A stretch of DNA of 64,000 bases from Chryseobacterium sp. (GTDB lineage Bacteria > Bacteroidota > Bacteroidia > Flavobacteriales > Weeksellaceae), in the NCBI GenBank assembly GCA_031286615.1, contig JAITUA010000021.1, positions 1-64,000 of the forward strand, read 5' to 3'. Below the pieces are notes generated by a model. That model did not search any database. It was given only the letters and a program-made list of their open reading frames with translations, and was not told where the DNA came from. Position 1 is the stretch's first letter, and each line of letters begins with the position of its first letter. This document shows positions 16,004 through 24,281 of this stretch, piece by piece. The position numbers and the translations under genes were made by a program.

Positions 16004-17152
16004 TTATACTTTCGTCAGCTCCTTATTAAAGTTTTCTATAGTCGTTCTATACATTTTCTCATAGATAGGAAGAATGTTTTTCAAATCGAATTTTATAGCC
16101 TGATCTTTCGCGTTTTGCTTCATTTTGGTTAAAAGTTCATCATTGCTCAACAGCTTGATGGTGTAGTTGCTCATAGCCTCTACATTTCCGATTTCAGCAA
16201 GATATCCTGTTTCTCCCTGAATATTCACTTCAGGAATTCCCCCTGCATTGGAACTGATTACCGGAGTATAAGCGGCCATCGCTTCCAAAGCCGCCAGACC
16301 GAAACTTTCCTGCTCGGAAGGAAGAAGAAATACGTCTGAAAGCTGTAAGATTTTATACAGATCATTCACCTTTCCTAAAAGACGGATTTTGGAGATAAGA
16401 TCAGGGTTTTCTTCTAAAAACTGATTGACTTTTTCCATATCAGGGCCTTCACCAATGATAATCAGTTTTGATTTTACCTTTTTTTCCACATTCTTAAAGA
16501 TCTGAAGTACTTCATCCACACGTTTTACAGGACGAAGGTTAGATACATGGATCAGGATCTTTTCATCAGGATTGGCAAACTGTGTTCTCTGGCACTCAGA
16601 GCAGTCATCAAATTCAGAATTATCAATAAAATTGGTAATCACCTGAATTTCTTTTTTGATGTTAAAAAACTGAAGGGTATCTTTTTTCAGGCTTTCAGAA
16701 ACCGAAGTAATAGCATCTGACTGGTTGATGGAAAATTCTACAGCATGTTTGTAGCTCGGGTGCTGGCCTACAAGGGTAATATCTGTACCATGCAATGTAG
16801 TCACCAGTGGAATATCATTATTGTCTTCCTGAAGCATTTGCTTTGCTGTAAAAGCTGCATATGCATACGGAATGGCATAATGTGCATGAAGAAGATCCAG
16901 TTTATATAGATTAACAACCCTATAGATCATCGAACTTAACGCAATATCATAGGGCTGATACTGGAAAAGCGGATAGGTCTGAACATTTACTCTGTGGAAG
17001 AAAATATTCGGGTTGGTAATGTCTAATCTTGCAGGAAGTGCAGAACTGATGAAATGTACTTCATATCCTTTATTGGCAAGGGACATTCCTAATTCTGTTG
17101 CTACAATTCCGCTTCCTCCATATGTTGGATAGCAAAGTATGCCTATTTTCAT
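16004..17152 (-). CDS. bshA: N-acetyl-alpha-D-glucosaminyl L-malate synthase BshA
   Basis: This 382-residue GT4-family enzyme catalyses the first step of bacillithiol synthesis, joining GlcNAc from UDP-GlcNAc to L-malate. The N-terminus MKIGILCYPTYGGSGIVATE is diagnostic of BshA. Other family points are LHAHYAIPYAYAAF (about 88-101), TTLHGTDITLVGQ (about 120), HVSNLRPVKRV (about 206) and the GT4 EQESFGLAALEAMA motif (about 282-295). Bacillithiol is the usual low-molecular-weight thiol of this group. The deacetylase and ligase genes (bshB, bshC) are not in the window. Confidence 0.95.
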   Translation of the reverse strand: MKIGILCYPTYGGSGIVATELGMSLANKGYEVHFISSALPARLDITNPNIFFHRVNVQTYPLFQYQPYDIALSSMIYRVVNLYKLDLLHAHYAIPYAYAAFTAKQMLQEDNNDIPLVTTLHGTDITLVGQHPSYKHAVEFSINQSDAITSVSESLKKDTLQFFNIKKEIQVITNFIDNSEFDDCSECQRTQFANPDEKILIHVSNLRPVKRVDEVLQIFKNVEKKVKSKLIIIGEGPDMEKVNQFLEENPDLISKIRLLGKVNDLYKILQLSDVFLLPSEQESFGLAALEAMAAYTPVISSNAGGIPEVNIQGETGYLAEIGNVEAMSNYTIKLLSNDELLTKMKQNAKDQAIKFDLKNILPIYEKMYRTTIENFNKELTKV

Positions 17153-17178
17153 TAGATTATTGTTGTTTTGATGTTGTA

Positions 17179-18882
17179 TTATTTGGTATTTGCTGAGGTA
17201 ACTGCATTAAGATCAATCCCCATTCCTGGCTTCAGCTGATCGTTAACCAGCACAGGAAGTTTTCCCCATATTTTTGTTTTTCCGTTTAAAGCATCAGCTG
17301 CAGCGTTCATAGAATCATCATTGTTTTCATAAGAAACAAGAACCGTTGAAACTTTTGAAATATTAATATCCTTTAAGGCATAAGCACTTCCGAATACATT
17401 CAGAATTACATTCTGATTTTTGGTAAGTTCAGAAAGCACCTGCTTGGATTCTGCTGAAACTTTATAAGGTTTGTAAGCTGTTGAATTATCTTTATGGAAA
17501 CCTACAATTACTGTTGATCCCGCTGGAATAGTATTTATTTCACCCGCTTTTTTGATAATTACATTGTTACCCAACCTGCTGGCAAAAGTCTGAAAAGGGG
17601 CTTCTTCTAAAGGAACATAGTAAATCTGCTTTCCTGTAAGAGGAAGTAATTTCTTCTCATCCTTTAATAAAGTCAGTGCATTGGAATAAAGATTCTGTAC
17701 CAACTGGATATGAGAATTATTATTTAAATCAGCATTGATGTTTTCCGGATTTTTTGGTGTGTATTGCGTAAGGCCAAGGAAATACTTGGTCAACAAGATT
17801 TTTTTCACACTTTCTTCTACTCTGGATTGAGGGATTTCTCCTTTATCAATGGCTTTCTGAATCAGTTTTTTACCTTCAGAAACGCCTTGTGAGAAAAGCA
17901 TAATATCATTTCCTGCTTTAAAAGCCATAGCATCCAGTTCTCCAGGTTTGTATTTATTGGCTACAGCACCCATATTTAGTGCATCGGTAATGATTAAACC
18001 TTTATACCCCAGTTTATCTTTCAGTAATCCTGTAATGATATTTTTAGAAACAGAAGCAGGAATTCCTTTTCCTGATTCTAAGCTTGGAACATATAAATGG
18101 GCAACCATTACTCCTCCGATTCCTTTATTCATCAACGCTTTGAAGGGCGCCAATTCTATTGTGTTAAGCCTTTCCATCGAGTGGGAAACCACAGGAAGAT
18201 CAAGGTGTGAGTCTGTGCTGGTATCTCCGTGTCCCGGGAAATGTTTAATTGCTGCTAAAATATTGTTATCCTGAAGACCATTAGAATAGGATAGGGCAGA
18301 ACTGATTACATTATCTACTTCAGAACCAAAGCTTCTGTTTCCGATAATCGGATTATTAGGGTTGGTATTTACATCCACTACAGGTGCAAAATCCCAGTTT
18401 ATTCCCATTCTGTGACAATCCTCAGCAATTTTTGCGGCCATCTGGTACACAAGGTTTTTATCCTGGATAGCGCCCAATGTCATTGCCCATGGAAATTTGT
18501 GAGCTGTGGCTATTCGCTGGTACAGTCCCCATTCTGCGTCCATACCAATCATCAAAGGAATTTTTGATTTTTGCTGAAATTCATTTACCAGATTGATTTC
18601 CCTTGCTGCATCGTCCTGCATTAAGATCAGACCACCTATTTTATCATTTGCAACAATATTTCTTACCTGGCTGATATAATCTTCACCTTTATTGGTATAA
18701 AGTGCCACAATAAAAAGCTGTCCTAGTTTTTCATCCTGAGAAAGATTTTTATAGGTTTTGTCAACCCATTGCTGAGCCTTTTTCAAATCTTCCTTAGAAG
18801 AATTTTTAGGCTGATATTGGGCGTTCACCTTAGGACTTATCAATGCGACAATAAAGAGTGAAGTATATAATAATTTCTTCAT
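17179..18882 (-). CDS. GH3 beta-N-acetylhexosaminidase (NagZ-like)
   Basis: The 567-residue exported enzyme has a signal peptide (MKKLLYTSLFIVALISPKVN AQ, start at 18882) and a GH3 barrel with the KHFPGHGDTSTDSHLDLPVV signature (about 215-235), whose Asp/His dyad is the NagZ acid/base. A GLIITDALNMGAV motif (about 295-307) holds the catalytic Asp nucleophile. A C-terminal alpha/beta GH3_C-like region follows. It should release N-acetylglucosamine from peptidoglycan or chitin fragments in the periplasm. Some bacteroidotal homologues carry an additional beta-lactamase-like domain; this one stops before it. Upstream in-frame codons to 18969 do not fit a signal peptide, so they are excluded. Confidence 0.9.
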   Translation of the reverse strand: MKKLLYTSLFIVALISPKVNAQYQPKNSSKEDLKKAQQWVDKTYKNLSQDEKLGQLFIVALYTNKGEDYISQVRNIVANDKIGGLILMQDDAAREINLVNEFQQKSKIPLMIGMDAEWGLYQRIATAHKFPWAMTLGAIQDKNLVYQMAAKIAEDCHRMGINWDFAPVVDVNTNPNNPIIGNRSFGSEVDNVISSALSYSNGLQDNNILAAIKHFPGHGDTSTDSHLDLPVVSHSMERLNTIELAPFKALMNKGIGGVMVAHLYVPSLESGKGIPASVSKNIITGLLKDKLGYKGLIITDALNMGAVANKYKPGELDAMAFKAGNDIMLFSQGVSEGKKLIQKAIDKGEIPQSRVEESVKKILLTKYFLGLTQYTPKNPENINADLNNNSHIQLVQNLYSNALTLLKDEKKLLPLTGKQIYYVPLEEAPFQTFASRLGNNVIIKKAGEINTIPAGSTVIVGFHKDNSTAYKPYKVSAESKQVLSELTKNQNVILNVFGSAYALKDINISKVSTVLVSYENNDDSMNAAADALNGKTKIWGKLPVLVNDQLKPGMGIDLNAVTSANTK

Positions 18883-18998
18883 GACTTTTTGAATAAGAAC
18901 AAAAATACAATTAAAAAAATGAGGAAAACAAAGTTTTTGAGATTTTTGGTATATGATTTGAATACGCAATATAAATAATAACTAAACTTTAATAAGAA

Positions 18999-19547
18999 AT
19001 GAAAAAAATACTTCTCTTTTTATTCCTGGGCGCTGTAGGGTTTACTGCTTATAGCTGTGATAATAGTGATGACACTGTGGTACAGGGAACAGATTATGAT
19101 ACTATAAACCAGTCATTTGATATAAGTCCTAATTTTACTAAGGTTGATGATAATCTTTACAGATGGAGCGATGATTTTAACAGCCCATTAGTACAGTCCG
19201 ATATGGTTCTTATTTATATGCAGATTGGAAGTGACGGAGGTTCTCCTATCTGGAAACTACTTCCATATACCCGTTACGTAGGTAATGTAAATAATGACGC
19301 TGTAGATTATATTTTTGAATTCAGTAAATATGCTGCTACCATTAATATTAATTCTACTGCTGCATTTAGTTTAACAGCTAATCCATCTTACTATCAGAAT
19401 AAAAACTTCAGAGTTCTTATTCTTCCTGCTAATGGAACAGGTACCGGTGGTGCAAAAATGGCAAAAGGTAATGGAGTAGATTATAACGATTACAAAAGCG
19501 TAATTAAATATTACAATATTGACGAGTCTAAAATCAAGACTAAATAA
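18999..19547 (+). CDS. Lipoprotein of unknown function
   Basis: The 182-residue product has a lipoprotein signal (MKKILLFLFLGAVGFTAYSC, Cys 20) followed by an acidic DNSDD linker. The mature part is mostly beta-strand (FTKVDDNLYRWSDDF, WKLLPYTRYVGN) with the Gly-rich turn LPANGTGTGGAKMAKGNGVD near the end. I know similar small lipoproteins from Chryseobacterium-like genomes but no function. It diverges from the GH3 gene across about 115 bases and has its own terminator. Confidence 0.75.
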   Translation: MKKILLFLFLGAVGFTAYSCDNSDDTVVQGTDYDTINQSFDISPNFTKVDDNLYRWSDDFNSPLVQSDMVLIYMQIGSDGGSPIWKLLPYTRYVGNVNNDAVDYIFEFSKYAATININSTAAFSLTANPSYYQNKNFRVLILPANGTGTGGAKMAKGNGVDYNDYKSVIKYYNIDESKIKTK

Positions 19548-19577
19548 TTTAGAATATCTTTTCAGTTTTTTATAATT

Positions 19578-19614
19578 AAAAAAGCTCCGGGAGAAATCCT
19601 CCCGGGGCTTTTGA
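19578..19614 (+). terminator. Intrinsic terminator after the lipoprotein gene
   Basis: AAAAGCTCCGGGAG pairs with CTCCCGGGGCTTTT (one G-T pair) around GAAATC-type loop bases. It is followed by TTTTGATTTT. Confidence 0.85.
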
Positions 19615-19783
19615 TTTTAAATGACCAGAATAAAGCAATGAATGATTCTGGTAGTATAATTCAAGTATTTTGTATAAAAGGATGTAAGGGTGAGAGGAGT
19701 CAATTAAAGATCTATTTGAGTACTTTACATGCGAAATCTGTGGTATGATTTAAATGATAATTTCTTAATTAATAAGGAAAAGA

Positions 19784-19813
19784 AAAAAGCTTCAGAATTT
19801 CTGAAGCTTTTTG
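19784..19813. terminator. Terminator of ribA (bidirectional stem)
   Basis: AAAAAGCTTCAGA (19784-19796) pairs with TCTGAAGCTTTTT (19800-19812). It lies just past the ribA stop on the minus strand; the A-run on its left becomes the minus-strand T-run. Confidence 0.8.
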
Positions 19814-19816
19814 TAT

Positions 19817-20413
19817 TTAATTATCATTGTCATCGAGAAGATGTCCAAAGAAATCTTTTTTTGTTTGCAGATATCCTTTGCTTATTTCGTTTGCAGGAAT
19901 CTGTAGCGGTACTCTTGAATTAAGGTGAATATTGCTGTCTACCACATATTTTACCTTTTCAGGATTATTGGTGAGAAGATTGATATCTTTTACATCTAAC
20001 AGGTTAAGAATTTCAATGGCTACGCCAAAGTTTCTGTCGTCTGCGGGAAGTCCCAGTTCAAGATTGGCCTGTACGGTGTCCAAACCTTTTTCTTGTAGAG
20101 AATATGCCTTCAGCTTGTTGATGATCCCGATGTTTCTTCCTTCCTGGCGAAGGTAGATGATAATTCCACCGTTTTCATGGATGTATTTCATTGCAGCATC
20201 CAATTGTTGGCCGCATTCACATTTTTTTGAATGGAAAACTTCTCCGGTAATACATTCTGAATGGAAACGAACATTGACAGGCTTTGAAAAATCTGTATTT
20301 TCAGCAACGATGGCCATATGAGGCATCCAGTCGTTTTCGTTTTCGGAGAAAGCTATCATTCGGAAAGTACCGTGTTCTGTAGGAACATTGGCTTCCGCCT
20401 GAATTTTAATCAT
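19817..20413 (-). CDS. ribA: GTP cyclohydrolase II
   Basis: The 198-residue monofunctional enzyme opens GTP to give the pyrimidine precursor of riboflavin, the first step of flavin synthesis. The zinc site is visible as Cys54, Cys65 and Cys67 in SECITGEVFHSKKCEC. The catalytic loop YLRQEGRNIGIINKLKAY (about 92-109) and the DRNFGVAIEILNLL helix are typical. The usual fusion with the RibB (DHBP synthase) domain is absent, so this is a stand-alone copy. It is the last gene of a minus-strand block; its neighbour upstream is a lipoprotein gene 18 bases away. Confidence 0.95.
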   Translation of the reverse strand: MIKIQAEANVPTEHGTFRMIAFSENENDWMPHMAIVAENTDFSKPVNVRFHSECITGEVFHSKKCECGQQLDAAMKYIHENGGIIIYLRQEGRNIGIINKLKAYSLQEKGLDTVQANLELGLPADDRNFGVAIEILNLLDVKDINLLTNNPEKVKYVVDSNIHLNSRVPLQIPANEISKGYLQTKKDFFGHLLDDNDN

Positions 20414-20431
20414 TGATAGTTCAATTAGTTT

Positions 20432-20890
20432 TTAACTTCCTGGCAAAGCATCTTCAATAACAGAGATATTGGTTTTTAAACGAACCAGATATCTGTTGAG
20501 AACTTCATCGTCATCTCTGTCAAGATTCTGTCTTAGCTTTTGAATTTTTTTGTATGATTTTTCAAAGCTTTTGAGGGCTCTGCTCTTCCCGGCAGAATTA
20601 CTGGCATCAATAGCATATAAATAGTTCTGAAGGCTGTATTTCAAACTGGTAATCTCATCATTCAACCCGTTATTTTTAAACTTGGGAAAAGTGGAGATCA
20701 TATTTGAAATTTCAGAAGCATTTACATTTTCTTTAACATTGATATTAAAATTCTTCTTTGAGCCTCTGTCGGAATCAGAACCTTTGGTATCACTATAAAA
20801 ATTATTTGACAACGGGGAAAGATTTAGCTTTTCCGTTGCGCAGGAAGATGTTAATATGATAAGTACTCCAAGAAAAATTAGTCGTTTCAT
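20432..20890 (-). CDS. Small lipoprotein linked to the DUF4254 gene
   Basis: The 152-residue product has a lipoprotein signal (MKRLIFLGVLIILTSSC, Cys 17). The mature part is helical with many charged residues (ENVNASEISNMISTFPKF, KSFEKSYKKIQKLRQNLDRD). No family is recognised. It overlaps the upstream DUF4254 gene by 4 bases (ATGA type), so the two are translationally coupled. Confidence 0.75.
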   Translation of the reverse strand: MKRLIFLGVLIILTSSCATEKLNLSPLSNNFYSDTKGSDSDRGSKKNFNINVKENVNASEISNMISTFPKFKNNGLNDEITSLKYSLQNYLYAIDASNSAGKSRALKSFEKSYKKIQKLRQNLDRDDDEVLNRYLVRLKTNISVIEDALPGS

Positions 20891-21501
20891 TTCTGTTGCC
20901 CTTTTTGATAAAGGATTGGGTTAAGACTTTCATCGTTATACATTTTCATTTGTTTGTATACTTTCATCTTAACGTTACCGTTTTCAATATCAGCAAGCAA
21001 CTGATTAATAGAAGTTGACAGGTCCTCTTTCTGAGTAAGCAGAACATCCAGTTTAGCCTGGCAGTTGTTTCTGTGTTCTTCAGAAGCAGATTCTCTATTC
21101 GCTTCTAACGACATATGATAAACCTTTAATGCAAGAATTGATAATCTGTCTACTGCCCAAGCGGGAGTTTCTGTATTTATTTTTGCGTCAGATTTAGGAG
21201 TTATATTTTCAAACTTAGTAAGGAACCAGCCGTCAATATATTCTACCAGATCAGTTCTTTTCTGATTGGAAGCGTCTATTGTTCTCTTGAGTTGAAGAGC
21301 TTCAGCCGGATCAATATTTTCATCTCTAATTATATCTTCCAGATGCCATTGAACGGTATCAATCCAGTTCTTTGCATACAAAATCCGTTCCAAAGTATCT
21401 TTTTCGAACGGGTTATTAATTAGAGTGTTAACGTCATCAGACACGTGATAGTCTTCAATAGCTTGATTGAAGACTTTCCATGCAGTCTCAGTAAATTTCA
21501 T
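20887..21501 (-). CDS. DUF4254 family protein
   Basis: The 204-residue protein is helical and matches the DUF4254 family seen in Bacteroidota, here recognised by WHLEDIIRDENIDPAEAL (about 50-67), TPAWAVDRLSILALKVYHM (about 107-125) and the C-terminal LLADIENGNVKMKVYKQMKMYND. It has no signal peptide and is presumably cytoplasmic. In flavobacteria it often follows the EnvC-like and TatA genes, as here, but its function is unknown to me. Confidence 0.85.
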   Translation of the reverse strand: MKFTETAWKVFNQAIEDYHVSDDVNTLINNPFEKDTLERILYAKNWIDTVQWHLEDIIRDENIDPAEALQLKRTIDASNQKRTDLVEYIDGWFLTKFENITPKSDAKINTETPAWAVDRLSILALKVYHMSLEANRESASEEHRNNCQAKLDVLLTQKEDLSTSINQLLADIENGNVKMKVYKQMKMYNDESLNPILYQKGQQK

Positions 21502-21516
21502 TAATTCTAAGGAATT

Positions 21517-21729
21517 TTAGTTGCTTGGAGAATTATTGTCGTTCGAAGTTGGTTTTTTTTCAGAACCAGGCTTGTCTTCTTCTTTTACTGCATCTTTAAA
21601 TTCCTTGATTCCTGAACCTACTCCTCTCATTAATTCCGGAATTTTCTTTCCTCCAAAAAGTAATACTAAAAGTATTGCTACGATAAGGATATGTTGCCAA
21701 GATAAGGCAAGTATTGTTAGTGTATTCAT
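21517..21729 (-). CDS. tatA: Sec-independent translocase protein TatA
   Basis: The 70-residue protein has the TatA plan: a short periplasmic N-terminus, one membrane helix (about 11-25, WQHILIVAILLVLLF), the FGGKKIPELMRGVGSGIKEF hinge and amphipathic helix (25-44), then a charged disordered tail. It forms the pore-like part of the twin-arginine pathway for folded proteins. TatC is not in the window. It lies 15 bases before the DUF4254 gene and 31 bases after the EnvC-like gene, so it belongs to the same transcription unit. Confidence 0.9.
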   Translation of the reverse strand: MNTLTILALSWQHILIVAILLVLLFGGKKIPELMRGVGSGIKEFKDAVKEEDKPGSEKKPTSNDNNSPSN

Positions 21730-21760
21730 CTCTTAAAATTTTTGCAAAGTTACACTTTTT

Positions 21761-23323
21761 TTAATATGAAATCCAACCTAATGGATCAACTGGTGTACTT
21801 CCATTCCATACTTGGAAATCAAGGGTATAAGCACCATCAAAATCCTGAGCTATAGTACCTATTGCCGTTCCTGATGAAACCTGCTGTCCCTTTGAAACAT
21901 TGGCATTGGATAAATTGGAATAAATAGTAAAATACCCTCCGTGTTTGATAATAACGGTCTTGGTACCATCACTGCTTGCTACAACCGAAGATACAGTTCC
22001 CGGGAATACAGATTTAGCACGTGTACCTGAAGGTACAGAAATCTTAATACCGGTATTGTCTTCAGAGATATTTTTGAAAACCGGGTGCTGCTGTCTTCCG
22101 AAACGGTGGGTGATTTGTCCGGCTCTGTCTGCAGGATAACCAAGTCTTCCTCTATTATCAGCAAAGCTGCTTCCGGTAGCGGTGGAAACTCCGTAGCTTG
22201 TCATTGCCTTTGTTTCAGCTGCTTTTTTCTCTTCTTCTTTTCTTTTCGCAAGGGCAGCTTCTGCGGCTCTGGCAGCTGTTAATTTATCTGCAGCTTCTTT
22301 AGCTCTAGCATTGGCTTCGTCTGAAGCTTTTTTAGCTGCTATTCTTCTGGATTCATCTCTTGCATTAGCCTCTGCCTTGGCAGCATCTTCACTACGTTTT
22401 CTTTCTTCTTCAGCTCTTTTTGCTGCCAGATCTGCTGCTCTCTTAGCCTCTGCTTCAGCAAGTCTTCTTTCTCTTTCAAGGGCTTCTGCTCTTGCTTTAG
22501 CTTCTGCTTCAATTCTTGCTTTTTCTCTTTCAGCGGCTAGTTTTGCTAAACGTATTTTTTCTGCTTCTGCTTTTCTCCTTGCTTCTTCTTCTGCTTTAGC
22601 AATTCTGATTTCTTCAGCAATAATAGCTCTGATCTGTCCTTCCAATGCTTTAGACTGAACTTGTTTTTGTTTAAGTTCAGCAGTCAGTTTGGATTCGTTT
22701 TTCTTAAAATCCGTTACCAATTGCTCTTTTTGAGCTCTTTCAGCATTGATAGTCGCCAAATCCTTCTGTTGGTTTACCAGAAGGTTCGCTTTCTCTTTTA
22801 CAGAGTTTTGTCTTTGTGCAATTGTTTTTTTGATCAGGTTGGCAGCATCTGTAATTTCAGCAGCTTTTTTATCCTGATAATCTGAATATTGTTTAAGATA
22901 CTGTACTCTGCGTATAGCTTCTCCTAAATTCTTGGCAGAAAGAATAAAAGTTACTTTGTTCTGTACGCCTTTGTTTTTATAAGCATTCACCAAAACCTCA
23001 GCATAGTTTTTTCTCAATACAGCCAGTTCTTTATTCTGACGGTTGATTTCCAGCTGACGTAAATAGATATCATCCTCAATGAATCTTTTTTCTTTCTGAG
23101 TATTATTATACACCTTCTCTCTTAAAACCAGCTTTTGGTTCACACTGGAAAGATAGGCTATAGAAAGCTTAGATTCACTTCTGGTTTTGGCTAAATCGGA
23201 ATTTATTTGTGCAATTTGTTTTTTAAGTTCGGCATTCTGCTTCTGCAGCTGTTCTTTGTTCTGCTGTCCCTGGTGCAGTCCAAACATCAAAACACCTATT
23301 AAAAAGCTAAATTTTCTAATCAT
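21761..23323 (-). CDS. EnvC-like M23 (LytM) domain protein, probably non-catalytic
   Basis: The 520-residue exported protein has a signal peptide, long coiled coils (about 20-240), an Ala/Glu/Arg/Lys-rich helix (about 240-375) and a C-terminal LytM/M23 domain (about 400-520). This is the architecture of EnvC, which activates cell-wall amidases during division. The zinc ligands of active M23 enzymes seem replaced: NTGIKI stands where HxGxDI is usual, YSNLS where YxHL is usual, and LDFQVW where LHFE is usual. The protein is thus likely a regulator rather than a peptidase. Its start overlaps the DUF4292 stop by 4 bases. Confidence 0.85.
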   Translation of the reverse strand: MIRKFSFLIGVLMFGLHQGQQNKEQLQKQNAELKKQIAQINSDLAKTRSESKLSIAYLSSVNQKLVLREKVYNNTQKEKRFIEDDIYLRQLEINRQNKELAVLRKNYAEVLVNAYKNKGVQNKVTFILSAKNLGEAIRRVQYLKQYSDYQDKKAAEITDAANLIKKTIAQRQNSVKEKANLLVNQQKDLATINAERAQKEQLVTDFKKNESKLTAELKQKQVQSKALEGQIRAIIAEEIRIAKAEEEARRKAEAEKIRLAKLAAEREKARIEAEAKARAEALERERRLAEAEAKRAADLAAKRAEEERKRSEDAAKAEANARDESRRIAAKKASDEANARAKEAADKLTAARAAEAALAKRKEEEKKAAETKAMTSYGVSTATGSSFADNRGRLGYPADRAGQITHRFGRQQHPVFKNISEDNTGIKISVPSGTRAKSVFPGTVSSVVASSDGTKTVIIKHGGYFTIYSNLSNANVSKGQQVSSGTAIGTIAQDFDGAYTLDFQVWNGSTPVDPLGWISY

Positions 23324-24171
23324 TTAATCTCAATTTTCTTATAACTGGATGGTACAGAATAAGGTGTTTCCATCCTCGAAAAGTCAAATTTCGTATTTTC
23401 CATTAAGATCTGACTAGATTTTGAGCCTTTTATAATTATTTTAACATTTTTTGGAAGGCGGATTCCTTCATATTCATTCCAGTCACTATACGAAACATCA
23501 AGTTCGTCTGAGGACAGAATATCTTTTAAATTGACGGACAATAAATCGTAATTAGTGTCATATTGAAGTTCAATTTTATATTCCCTGTTTTTTTCATCTG
23601 TGGTAATTTTCTGATTGATATTAGAAACCATTTTGAAGCCTTGTGCATTCTGCGTAAGATCAAATTGTCTGTCATTTATTTTGACAAAAGTTCTTCCTAA
23701 CAGGATCTTCTCCAAAGATTTATAATCAATGAAATTAACGTTCAGTAAATTATTAAGGTAATCGAAATCGGAATCTATATAGGTTTTATTGATCTTATCC
23801 TGACCTTTTATTCCTTCAGGAGTCGCAATACCTCTGGCTGCATTAATGAATAATGCTCTGAGATTCATCCAAACCTTTTTATCATTTTCGATATAAACAG
23901 TAGCATCCAATGTAGGAACATAGCTTCCTGTTTCTACACGAACTTTACTGTCGATCTTGATCTGTTCAAATTTGGGAGGAATCAATACATGTTCGAAAAA
24001 AGTGAGTTTGTCTCTCACCGGCTGGTTTACATCTTTTGGATTTCCATTGTCTTTATCTACTGTTGTAGAAATGCTGTCTCGGGTCTCATCTGTACCATTT
24101 TGAACTTTGGTACGGGTTTTACAGGATGATAAGGCAAGAAGCAATAAAAGAAGGGGAATCCAATTTTTCAT
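23320..24171 (-). CDS. DUF4292 lipoprotein
   Basis: The 283-residue lipoprotein (signal MKNWIPLLLLLLALSSC, Cys 17) fits DUF4292, a family with an LolA/LolB-like cupped beta-sheet in my recollection. Points include KVRVETGSYVPTLDATVYIE, VWMNLRALFINAARGIATPE and the C-terminal RLPKNVKIIIKGSK strand. It should sit in the outer membrane facing the periplasm. It overlaps the EnvC-like gene by 4 bases, a conserved flavobacterial pairing that suggests a shared envelope role. Confidence 0.85.
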   Translation of the reverse strand: MKNWIPLLLLLLALSSCKTRTKVQNGTDETRDSISTTVDKDNGNPKDVNQPVRDKLTFFEHVLIPPKFEQIKIDSKVRVETGSYVPTLDATVYIENDKKVWMNLRALFINAARGIATPEGIKGQDKINKTYIDSDFDYLNNLLNVNFIDYKSLEKILLGRTFVKINDRQFDLTQNAQGFKMVSNINQKITTDEKNREYKIELQYDTNYDLLSVNLKDILSSDELDVSYSDWNEYEGIRLPKNVKIIIKGSKSSQILMENTKFDFSRMETPYSVPSSYKKIEIK

Positions 24172-24217
24172 GTATTTTATCTTTAATTAAAAAAATACGG
24201 TGCAATATTAACGCCAA

Positions 24218-24241
24218 ACCACACAAAACATTTTGTGTGGT
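24218..24241. repeat. Inverted repeat between the nucleotidyltransferase and DUF4292 genes
   Basis: ACCACACAAAA and TTTTGTGTGGT form a perfect inverted repeat with two central bases. Neither side has a T-run, so it is not a standard terminator. It could partly separate expression of the two minus-strand genes or stabilise an mRNA end. Confidence 0.65.
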
Positions 24242-24281
24242 CTGATAATATCTTGTTTAAGTTAAAATAATTTCTACTATT

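Noticed and set aside
22311-22658. Open frame antisense to the EnvC-like gene coding a Ser/Ala/Leu-rich product
   Set aside because: It mirrors the Ala/Glu/Arg/Lys-rich coiled coil of the real gene; no start signal or family resemblance.
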